NCBI RefSeq assembly: GCF_012273895.1
Contig: NC_052127.1
Coordinates: 3,530,247-3,594,246 of the forward strand
Reading direction: 5' to 3'
DNA length: 64,000 nucleotides
From: Zerene cesonia
Lineage: Eukaryota; Arthropoda; Insecta; Lepidoptera; Pieridae
The notes beneath the pieces are model-generated. The model searched no databases and was not told the origin of the DNA. It saw only the letters and a list, made by a program, of their open reading frames with translations. Positions 1 to 10,506 of the stretch are shown here, piece after piece; the stretch's first letter is position 1, and every line of letters begins with the position of its first letter. Made by a program: the position numbers and the translations under genes.

Positions 1-62
1 ATCTGCAAAAATATTTGATAAACAGCACTGGAAAAATATTCAGTCAAACTTAGAGTCAAAGT

Positions 63-2576
63 TCAACTTAGATATGGATTCAAACAGCAAATTACAGAAT
101 TGCAACATCTCTGAAAAGGAATGTTTTAAATAAAATAAAAGTGATATAATAATAAAAAAAGCTCTATAGAACTTTTTTTACCCTTTCGAACATTTACAGC
201 ATGCAATGCAATGAATTAGAAAAGGCACACAGCTGAGGCAGATTTTAGTTGACTCAAACTGCTATTAATACTAAGAGAATGATAAAATATAATACCTTAC
301 AAAGTACATGGATCCAGGAGTGCAGTCTTTTCTCTCGGGGGCCATTTTTATTTTATACTCCATACATTGAGCTAATTCAAATCTTCTGACACGGTTATGA
401 GTGACAGAATTAATATCACTGTCTGGGCCAGTTACCTGTTTGTACAAATTCCGTGTTAATTAATTATTCTGATGCAATATCTATGATGATCTGAATAAAA
501 AATACTGTTAATATCACGAAGTGTTCAAATGTTAAAAGAAATTACCGATAGCTTATTCTTTGAAACAGCAGTTGGTAAATTTTCCTGAGCCTTATCACAC
601 GCGATAGCTTCGCAAGAAGCATACATTTTTAAACCCATATCTGGACAAACACAAATTTTACAGTCATTAGTAAATTCTTCACCTGGAAAGCAGTGATCTA
701 GAGTCCTTACTTTTGCGTTGTTAACTTTATTTTGCAATAAAGTTTGGGATAGTTTGAATTGGTTCCATGGAGCGACACCACAGGTGTGCTCTGTACAGGC
801 CTTGTCAGTTTTGTCTCCATTCGGTGGGCAAACACAAACATTACAGACATCAGTGAAGAGATGACCGGGCGCACAATCATTAGATCTTAGAAAATTTTTC
901 TCGCAATGATTTTTAGTACATTTTGCAACGTTTTTTATGCCATCTCGGGGGCAAAAGCAGATGTTACAATCGACCTCGTAATAAGCAAGTGGTTCGCATG
1001 TGAATCTATCCATGCCTATTGTTTTATCTTCTTCCTCCTCTTCATAGCAATTATTTCTGGTACAAGCACGTTCTTTAAGTATTCCGCTTTCGGGACAAAT
1101 ACAGAAATTACATTTGACCTTAGATATCGATCCAGGTATGCAAGTTCCATCAGAATAAACATTGTTTACGGGAAGGACTCGAGTCTTGTGTGCCGCCTGT
1201 ATGGTGTTTTTAGCTATACAATCATCATAAGTGCACCACTTGTAGTCTATCACCCCGCTTCTAGAGCAATAACATACATTACAGTCGAACTGAACGTATG
1301 TGCCTGGTTCACATTCAGTACCATTATTTATTTCATCCCCATGTTCACTTCTAATATGTAATGAAGTTTCTATCTTTGTGTAAGAAATGCATGATTTAGA
1401 ACTTTTGTGTCCAGTTTCGGGACATAGACAGTATTTATCGTTTTCATTATACACAAAATTTGGTTTACAAATTTCTTCATGTTCCAATTCATTTACATCA
1501 GAAAGTTCGTACAAACTTTCGTTAACAACTTTTTCGAGAATGTGTAATTTGCTTTCATGACTGCATTTGTTCCTGCAATAACTGCTATTAGTTAAACCAT
1601 TTTGGGGGCAGAAACATTCAATACAAATAGGAACAACTTCACCAGGACTACAGTTATTTCTCTTCTGATTATTCTGATATTTTGAGGTCGTTGGACAATC
1701 AAGTTCTGTACATTTTCTTTCATTTATAGTGCCGTTCATATTACACTCGCAATAAAGACATTTTGATGTCATAAAAGAGAAAGGAGTACATGAGATACCA
1801 TTGATTTCTAAACTCCGAAAAATTGGTGTGGTTTTATTGCAAGGAACATCTCTGCATAAATGTTCATCTCGATTTCCACTTTCGGAGCATAAACATATGT
1901 TACAGTTATTCCTGTAATATGTTCCTGGTTTGCACTTCCTAATTTGCTTTGTTGTTTGACATTTCTCAACACATTTATTGATAACGAAAACTCCATTTTC
2001 TGAACACAAGCAATGTATGCAAGGGAAAATGTACATTACATTTGGTATGCAATAGTTGTTCTTGACCATTTGGAAATCCGAAGTATTCTCTTCAAGCGGA
2101 CAAGATGCGTCTTTTGTGCAATGTGCCTCTGCAGATATACCGGAAGCCGGGCATGTACATAGACTACAGTTAATATAGTAGGACCTGAAGGGAGTACATT
2201 TCACATCATATGCGAGTAAGCTCTGATGACTCTCCAAGCAATAAGCATTTGTGCACGAAAACTGTCCATTCTCTAGACACATGCAACGGTTACAACCATC
2301 TCGGATAACCTGACCAATTTGACAGCTATGCCGTCTCTGTATTTTTGTGCAGCTAGCATCATTCCAAAAACCAATATTATTGCAGTAGCATAAATAGTTA
2401 TTCAGTATGAATTGAGTGTTTGGAACGCACGTACCTATAGATAAAGGTGAATAAGAAATAAATTATGAAAATATTAAACGTGAGAAATAAATAATCATGT
2501 ACTTACGTAAACTGGTTATATGATATGGAAACTGTGATAGTAAAGTTAAAAATATCACGGACATACGTATTTTCAT
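63..2576 (-). CDS. Pacifastin-type protease inhibitor, 13 full domains plus one partial (gene D)
   Basis: Secreted multi-domain serine protease inhibitor of the pacifastin light-chain family. My exon model is 2507-2576, 546-2434, 301-435 and 63-110, all with GT-AG borders; phases close to 714 codons including the stop. Exon 1 begins MKIRMSVIFLTLLSQFPYH, a basic start followed by a hydrophobic stretch typical of a signal peptide. Exon 2 carries thirteen successive repeats of the form C-x-P-G-x(6)-C-N-x-C-x-C-P-x-x-G-x(6)-C-T-x(3)-C without an intron, which is unusual because the neighbouring genes have about one domain per exon. Exon 3 opens a further domain (DCTPGSMYF), and the short last exon (RCCNSVICC, then stop) closes it imperfectly. 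An acidic EEEEED run lies between domains 10 and 11. Exons 1 to 3 are well supported by frame and domain continuity; exon 4 is less certain. The gene follows gene C in the same direction after about 0.7 kb. Confidence 0.85.
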
Positions 2577-3222
2577 AATGTGAAGTGTAACACTAATAAA
2601 TGGACTATGCAAGGAAGATTCAATATTAAAAATCTATGGATTAATTTCACGCTTATAGTACTGTAAGATTAAAAAGTTCCATGCTTTATATTCAGTTTTT
2701 TATTTTTCCGCATACCTGAGTTTTTAGTTGGAAATTAATTAGCTAGAAAGGCTTTTTAAATCAAGCAGATGATTGAAATTGTTTGATAAGACGGAGCAAT
2801 TAAGCAGTGTTGCATTCTTTACTACAAATTGATTTTGCTAAGCTATAATCATAAAAAATTAATCCCCTCTCACTGTCCTTTCTTCTTTCTTTTCTTCTCT
2901 CTAACAGTCATATAGAGTTATATATATTGTTAAAAAAAAAAATCACAAAGTAGTTTTTACATGTATAAATGCTAATCTGAATGTAATTTAAATGGCGTAA
3001 ATTACACAGGCAAAAGATTTTATTGACTATCACCAATTCTCTCTTTACGTAATATATATTATTATGTAGGTACTATTAATAACAAAAAGGGCTACAGATC
3101 AACTAAATAAAGAGAAAACAACAGTTGTTAATTAGGCATCTAACGAAAGTTATTCTCGTTCCAATATTTATAAAAACCATTGATAATTGATAATAAGATT
3201 CGTAAAGAGCGCAATGATATTA
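2577..3222. other. Spacer between genes C and D
   Basis: About 0.65 kb, AT-rich, holding the gene D promoter and the end of the gene C transcript. No other feature recognised. Confidence 0.5.
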
Positions 3223-3228
3223 TTTATT
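3223..3228 (-). terminator. Polyadenylation signal of gene C
   Basis: Canonical AATAAA on the minus strand, about 38 bases downstream of the TGA stop at 3266-3268. It supports 3266-3395 being the true terminal exon of gene C. Confidence 0.6.
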
Positions 3229-3265
3229 AAACTTAAACAGTCACTATTTACAGTTAAACGTAAAA

Positions 3266-6200
3266 TCACAGTCCTTGTTGCTCTAGTTCTGTTACTTGTT
3301 TATGGAGTTTGACTACTTGAGCGTAATTGAGACAAGCTTTCTGAGTACATCTCAACGTAGCATCCGGCTGACAATAACATTGGTTGCATTGAACCCTGAA
3401 ATGATATGAATGTATGAGGAGATTGGAAGGAATTATTTATTATCCTTGTTTGAATAAATCTGACAGTTTTTGTGTTTGTTTCGTACTTATAATAAAAAAT
3501 AACAATAATTCTTAGAATAAATCAGCAAAAACAATTCAATAGAGAACAATATTATATTTTAAATTTGCTAGGTTTAGAGTAGAAGTGGGATTAATTATTT
3601 GTTTATTTATATATTTAATAAGTAAATAATTAGTTTTTAAACTTCTTCATTCGGTGCCTCAAACACACCCCAAACAGGCTTTTTTTTATTAAAACATTCT
3701 GATTTATAAAGCGATTCCATGTTATAACAAAAAATTAACTCGATAAGTCTCTCTTCGGGTCTTCCACGCAGACCTTCACAGGGCTCGGGGTGACTGTGCG
3801 AGGCGATGGCCCCTTACAGTGGTTGCAAAGCCGCCTACAACTACAGACGGGAAACTGGGTGTGACCGACCAGTCGAAGGTGTAATGTCCGAGGGGAAGCC
3901 TGCGGTAGTGCGATCGAGTCCCCGCGATATCGCGGGTGATCTGCGGACTGCTAGAAAGCTTTGTTTGAGCAACAACAATATAATCTTACGTATACATCAT
4001 CCCTGGTATGCACTTTTCTTTCTGCAAATTGAGAGCTAAAGGCATTTTGTGAGAATTCCCTGATAATCTCTCACGCTCCTCACATTTAGGTATTGATTTG
4101 CATTTGGTGATGTTTTTCACACATTTACACTGTACGCAGCCACGTGTTTCATCTTTATTGCATTGCTTTCCTGAAATGTTTATTCGAAATGAGAGATTTT
4201 ATAACTTACTATGTAGATGCTCGTCCCGACTCCGCCCAAGATTCCTGTTATATCCCAAGGGGGCATTTAATCGGGATAAAAAGTATCCTATCACCCAAGT
4301 CAGCTTATACACTGTCTGTATAACAAATTTCATCAAAACCCGTTCTTTAATTTCAGCGTGATTGACAACAATTTTAATATTTATGTGATAACCCGTCAGT
4401 TAATATAGAGATTAGCAGAGGTCACTTCATATATAATTTTTTCAACTGTTTAAATACTTTTTAAGTAAAATTACGATAATTGGCGATATTTTAAAAGTTG
4501 GTTATGGTGAGATGCGATATAAATATTTAAAAGTAAAATTGTTGGGTATATTTATTTTTGTACATATATTTTGTTCTTTTAGCTTCACCTGAATGTTGGC
4601 ATTATATACAAGATGTAACCAACTTCTTTATATTTGATTTTGACCAACTCTTTCAGATTTAATTTAAACCTTGCACACTTATCAAGGATCGGTAACGATA
4701 CAATAATTTCATGAGTTCATCTTATCCTGATTAAGATCGCCGGTATTAAATAATTTTCTGATATGTCTGCTCTGTGAGACAATTTAGCTAATTTAATTAA
4801 AGAATATGTCTATAATAATCATTGAAACATATTTTATTAATTAATAAACTTAGTATTTTTATAATTGATATTAAACAGTAAATTTACAATAATATAAGGT
4901 TCTTGATTCTATAACATTAATAAGTACTTGTCTCTATGGTCACTTACCAGAACGTTTCTTCGCATCAAGTCTCGACAAAGCCTCATGAGACACGCAGAGC
5001 TTATTTTCACATAAGAGGTTATTGGCTTCCCGGCACAAACACCCATTACATGCGATGCGGTACATTTTTCCAGGAACACATTTATCAGATAAATGCTTTA
5101 TAACATCAAAATTAGTGACATCTTCCGGCTTGAAGGGAAACTTTTTGTAGGAGTATTTCGATTTCTTTACTAAAAATTATAAGAAATAGGATAGTTTAGA
5201 TTTTTTTTTCAACATACTTTTTCGTTTTTAGTGTTAAATAGGATATTTTACAAATGCAAAAATGTTATTTATATAATATTAAATAATTTATTCAACATCA
5301 TACATTGTTTAGTGCGTTTCTACGATAGATTATGACATTAATCCATGCTAAAGAATTTGCTCTGAATTACCACTAAAAAAATTCACTACCACACTATATA
5401 ATATTATAAGTGTTAAAGTTTGTTCGTTTAGATGTTTGCCCTTCAATCACGCTGAAACGACTGAATGAATTTTGTTTGAATTTGGTATATTGACAAGGCA
5501 TGAGCTGATTTGGGTGATAGGATACTTTTTATCCAGATTAAATGCATATCCGGGCGGAGGCGAAACGAGTGTCTAGTAAATCCTACTATCCTACTATCCT
5601 ATTAACTTCCTACTAATATTTTAGATGCAAAAGTATGTAAAGATGTGTGTGTGTTTGTTGCTCTTTTACGCAAAAACTACTGAACTGATTGCAGTGAAAT
5701 TTGGTACATAGACAGTTGGATAACTGGAATAACATATAGACATCTTTTTATCCCGATATTCCTACAGGATACGGAGTCACGCGGGTAAAACCGCGGGGCG
5801 CAGCTGGTGATATACTTACAAGATTTCCTTTCCTCACACGTGCCCGTACAATTCAAACCCTTCTTGTCATTACAGAAGCATGTCTGACAGAGCCTTTCGT
5901 AGAACTTTCCAGGGACACAATCTTCATTTCCTTCGAATTGTGGAATCTTACCATGCAACATATCCCCACTTCTTCCGATAGCTTTAGCCCATTTTGCCTT
6001 ATGCGTTGGATGTTTCTGTATATGATCTTTCATAGTTTCAACGAATTCTTGTTTTATGCAGGCCATTTTTGTACATAGGAGCGTGCTGTTTTCACTACAT
6101 CGACATGTGTTACAATCAGACTTATAAAGATGACCAGGTACACAGCTCTGGAACTCGTGTATTTCTGGCAGATGTTGATTTCTCGCTAAAATTATACTTA

Positions 6201-9146
6201 TATGTGAAAATGATTGTCTTTGTTTATGGCGATCACATAAATATTTAAAATTAATGAAACGTACTTTTGTTTAATCGAATACGAGGTATATCAAGAAATT
6301 AAAGTATTTTCTACTTTAATTAAATTTGCTTGGATTATAAGTAATAGATTATTTTTGTTGGATGATGGATGATTGAATAAGAATTTCTATTGTTTACTTT
6401 AACTTAGGAATTATTACGATACCATTATTTAAACTCCATGGATTTAGTGGCGATCAAATATATTAAACGATATAATACAACTATAGGTACGTAAAGGAAA
6501 CATTTAACAGATCTAATTGTTTATTTTCCTACTTCTAAAGTATCTTTTAACATTAAGCTCCTGTTCAAAGCTAAACCGTCCAATATATAATCTCCCAGAC
6601 AAATCATTGTAGTACAGGTCAATTCTTTATCAGGAGTACACAAACACGTGTTACATTTCAATCTATATTTCTGACCAGGTATACACGTTTCGTTCTCATT
6701 TTCAACTTCTGGTAACTCAGTATTTATATCATTAGCGCTCCTTATATTTGGTTTTACTTCACAGTTTTTCATCGTACAAACCATTTTTCTATTATCATCG
6801 CAAATGCAATGGTTGCAATCATTATAATACTCTCTGTGTGGAGTACATTTATCATTAGCAGTGTATTTCATATTCGTTATTGCTTTCACTTTATCCGTTT
6901 TTAATTCTTGAATCAATTCTTTATTTATTTTAGTGCACAATGTATCGATGTAATAATTCACGTCGCTACATACACAGATTTCGTCTCGTGTACGTAAGAC
7001 ATCCCCAAATTTGCAGGTGTCAGCTTTACTACCAATTTTACAATTGCGATTTGTGCATAATGAACCTTGAATGAAGCCCGAACTATGACATAGGCATATG
7101 TTGCAATCCATTAAATATAGCTTATTAGGTTTGCAAGTGACGTTGGTCTTTAAGTAGCTGAATATAAGGGCTTTATCGCTATGAAGTGTGCTGAAGATTT
7201 TCCTACAGTTTTCTGCGATCCATCGTGATTTGTTGGAACATTTGCAGATTGTGTGATCTTTCTTGTACGTCATGTTTGGCTTGCATTCTTTTCCAATTAG
7301 TGCTGGTTTTTCTGGAACATTCATATTACATGCATTTTTTACAACTCGTTAATTTATTGAAGTGAACAAACCTGATGCAACGGAAAAAACGACAGGTAAG
7401 AGACACAAATACAAAAATGTTTAGAATGAAGCCGGCAAAGAATGAGACAGAAATATACGTACTATTTTATATATATTTATCTCATTCTTTTGTCGATTTA
7501 CTGAACTTTCACTTATATAAAAAGGTGTGTGTGCGATTCACACACACCTTTTTTTGTAATTTAAAATAGTTTCTTTGCATATCCTTTGGATTAGGTAGTA
7601 AAAGATTTTGTTATTTTATTATTTCATTTAATATATGTCATAAAGAGAGATGTTAAAAAAATAGTTTAGTGTTGAAGAAACAATAACAGAAGCAACCTCA
7701 AGCACAGTAACCGAAAATTCGAAGGCTGGACTGAATTTAGAAATCTGTCATCCTGCATGTCGGTAGTGTGTATGTGGTAGTGTCCCTATTTTCCGTTCTA
7801 CTTTTCCCGCGCCCAACTGGCCTGGTGTACCCCAAACAAAAAGATTAGAAAGTATTGTAGGTTGCTTAAAAAAATTAAGAAAATCGATCAATGAAAAAAA
7901 CGTGAAATCCATACCTTTAGGGTTTGGTTTACATATTTCAGATGCCGACGTCGAAGTGCAAGTATTAATTTGTTTTATTTTATGGAATAAAAAGAGATGT
8001 AAAGTGAAGATCCGTGTTGTGGTGTGGAGAAGATGCACAAACCTCTGCTTAACTATTTAATTTCCTTCTACGGACAACTAGGTGATTTCTATGTTTTGTC
8101 AGACCGAGACATTCCCTTGATTTTACTATACTTAACTAATATACCAAGTAGAGAAAAGGGAGAGAAGTATTTTTTTAGTTAAAAAGAATCCGTTTTATCG
8201 ATTATAAGCTACATACCAGGTTTTACACACTTGACAGGTCGACAGACGAATATTCCATCGGTATTGCATAAGCAAACCAGACAATTGCCTCTAGCAACAT
8301 CGCTGGGTACGCATTTGGTGATGGGTTTTGGAAACCAAATTGAAGCTGATGAATTGAACGATTTAGCTGCAAAATAATCCAGAACACATGAAGGATTTTT
8401 TTTAAACAATCGAATACTAAAATAAGCAAACAGCAAATGAATAACATTAAGCAACATTTCAATATAAAAAAAAAAAATCATTCTGTATGTGGACAATTCT
8501 CTTCTCTTACGTGTTGATGAAATTTAGGTAACAAATACTTAAATGACATGTCTGATGCAAATATAACTTTTTAGAAATAAAGAACATTAGAAAACTCGTC
8601 AAATAAATAAAATTTGTCAAACACTAAATTCAGATAAAGAAAACAAAAAAAAAAAACTTACGTTTAGATTTATTGTGCGATGACCATCCTAATGGCACTG
8701 GTGAAAAACAATTCTTTTTTATCAAGCACATTTTAACACTTATTAAATCATTTTACAGCTGTTTATTTATATTGCTATTTATAATTATTCGATTAATTTA
8801 TGCATTTAAAATTTTTAGTTTTCAAAGTCGCAGTGTGGTTAAATAAAATAAAATTCTTTCAGATCGTCTTCCGATTTCAGTTTATCTAGTTTGATATAAT
8901 ATTATAAAATACTATGCTTTCCTAAGAAAAAATTGTCAAGCACAATCCAATCCAATCCAAAAAATTTTGGATGTTTCCAAACAAGACTCAAAATATATTT
9001 CATATTTGTCGATTATATGAAACGTAATAAAATGTCATGAAGAAATACAAAACAATTTCGCTAAAACAATACTTACATAATATGGCCTGAACGTTACATA
9101 TAATACAAATCACGAGAAGTGTAAATAAAATTGAATTACTCGCCAT
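3266..9146 (-). CDS. Pacifastin-type protease inhibitor, about 11 domains (gene C)
   Basis: Second gene of the cluster. Exons read from splice signals and frame: 9077-9146 (MASNSILFTLLVICIICNVQA, signal peptide), 8662-8697, 8217-8366, possibly 7915-8052, 6521/6526-7344, 5820-6185, 4948-5169, 3990-4170 and 3266-3395 (stop TGA at 3266-3268). Most junctions are phase 1, the usual arrangement for shuffled extracellular modules. I count one domain in 8217-8366, five in 6521-7344 (two of them four-cysteine forms), two in 5820-6185, one in 4948-5169, one and a half in 3990-4170, and completion of the eleventh (KCIPGMMYTVQCNQCYC) in the last exon. The join between 6521-7344 and 5820-6185 does not resolve cleanly: the first may read to a stop as a terminal exon (359 aa, or 405 aa with the doubtful exon) or splice onward. 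A polyadenylation signal follows the 3266 stop. Confidence 0.75.
3737..3975. mobile_element. GC-rich inserted element in gene C intron
   Basis: About 240 bases rich in G and C within AT-rich intron, beginning near CTCTTCGGGTCTTCCACGCA and ending near GCTTTGTTTGAGC. The composition break on both sides suggests a recent insertion, perhaps a 5'-truncated retroelement. It stops about 15 bases from the splice donor at 3989. Confidence 0.4.
4213..4368 (-). mobile_element. Helitron-like short element, family 2
   Basis: Minus orientation: contains CTCGTCCCGACTCCGCCC and CCTATCACCCAAGTCAGC, shared with 5399-5576, 28167-28364 and 51303-51500. It abuts the acceptor of gene C exon 3990-4170. Confidence 0.55.
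5399..5576 (+). mobile_element. Helitron-like short element, family 2
   Basis: Starts at ATATTATAAGTG and ends CGAAACGAGTGTCTAGT; shares the CACGCTGAAACGACTG and GGGTGATAGGATACTTTTTA segments with other copies. In the gene C intron. Confidence 0.6.
5608..5807 (+). mobile_element. Helitron-like short element, family 1
   Basis: Runs from TCCTACTAATATT to GCGGGGCGCAGCTGG and has the internal block CGCAAAAACTACTGAAC. Its end lies about a dozen bases from the donor (5819) of gene C exon 5820-6185. Confidence 0.65.
6520..6525 (-). terminator. AATAAA overlapping a possible alternative stop in gene C
   Basis: The hexamer AATAAA on the minus strand contains the TAA stop (6521-6523) that ends the long open exon 6521-7344. 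If used, it would give a short gene C isoform with a very short 3' UTR. AT-rich DNA produces this hexamer often by chance, so this is only suggestive. Confidence 0.25.
7519..7553. repeat. Perfect 15-bp hairpin
   Basis: AAAAAGGTGTGTGTG, loop CGATT, then the exact complement. Formed from a GT/CA microsatellite in inverted order; lies in an intron of gene C. Confidence 0.6.
7915..8052 (-). CDS. Doubtful extra exon of gene C
   Basis: Open on the minus strand and ending in the pacifastin-like SEICKPNPK before a donor at 7914. Its phase (1 in, 1 out) would fit between 8217-8366 and 7344, giving ICKPNPKVVKNACN across the junction, which resembles a C1-to-C2 segment. The acceptor at 8053-8054 has a poor pyrimidine tract and the first two thirds resemble no domain, so it may be a decayed or non-used exon. 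Confidence 0.3.
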
Positions 9147-10506
9147 GTTATGATCGAACGTATCGCATTAAAAGATTTATCGCCTAAAATTGTTTCTCAT
9201 AAAAAGACCGTTGATTAAAAAACCTTTTATTACGCATTTAATAACCTGAAATTATAGTTCCTACGTGCTTTTAAATGATCTTAATTTTATTATTTCTAAT
9301 TATAGACTTCAATTAGAGATAAAACCCGATTTAAAGTTAAATTATTAATTAACAATTGGGCAGAAAATAACTTGACTCAAAAATCATTAAAAAAAAAATT
9401 ATACATTAAGTATATAGTGTAAAGCATACCAAACTCAACAAGGAATGAGGCAGATTTTGATAAGGTTCATAGGACGCAAATAAAACTCACATACATAATT
9501 ATAATAGTTTATCCATACGATCATTTTACTTTAAGTTTAATTACGTATTAGGTAATACAATGTGAAAATACTACTAATTGAAAAGAAAACAACTTGTAGA
9601 CAAAAAATTAGCAATAGTTATTAAAAAATTTAGTTGAAACGTATAACCAGTGAAATAAATCCATATTTAAATCGAAGTGATCAATGAAATCCTGTTTACA
9701 TTTTAAATTCAACGAGAGCAATATATCGAAATTTTGGTGTATACATACAAAAAACCTCCTTACTTATAATTATCGCTATAAACTATTAAATAATTACGAA
9801 TAAGTATGGATAAATAAGTCCTTATTTAACATCGTTTGAAATACTATAAATGTTGCTGTAAAATTGACAAACAAAACACCATTCTTACGAACTAATACCA
9901 TACATATAAAAAAGGATTACATGTATGCTAATACTTACAAAGAAACACTTTAAAAGATACGCGTATCCAATGATAAGCAAATAAATCAATCGAAAAACTA
10001 TTATAGATTCTAAAATCTTGTATTAAGTTTTAAGAGGCCCAGCCCGTTTAAATAAAGGAATATTGTTATATAAATTAAAGACGCAAAATGAAACCTACTT
10101 AGCAAATAAAAACGTTACATTTTAATGTTACTGCAACGAAAAATGCAACTAAATTTGTCTATTACATAAGTAGTCACTACAACAATGCAATAATACGAAA
10201 CTATACCTTAATGACAATATATTTCAAGATTTCTGAAAGGACAATTATCATTGCTACAAAAAGCAAAGATAACTGGTGTTGATGGTCTTGATTAACTATT
10301 TGACAAAAATAGCGAATATAATAGAAGAACAGTCTTCGAAGACCTTCTTCGTATTACTCGAATAGTTCTTACAATTCCCGCACGAAACCTTTACAAAACA
10401 CAAAATACAGTACGAAATTACATTAAATAAGTATAAATTACAGTTGTTCTTGAAGCGATAGAGACAAATAAATGCATCTACTTTGGATTGAAAAGGGAGA
10501 GAGGCA
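9147..10506. other. Spacer between genes A and C
   Basis: About 1.36 kb, very AT-rich. It must contain the gene A 3' UTR and the gene C promoter. No coding frame or clear element. Confidence 0.5.

Noticed and set aside
906..1361. Plus-strand open frame of 151 codons
   Set aside because: Antisense shadow of the gene D inhibitor exon; no family resemblance.
7748..8038. 96-codon minus-strand frame taken as a gene
   Set aside because: It has no ATG and only its end resembles a pacifastin domain; kept only as a doubtful exon (7915-8052).
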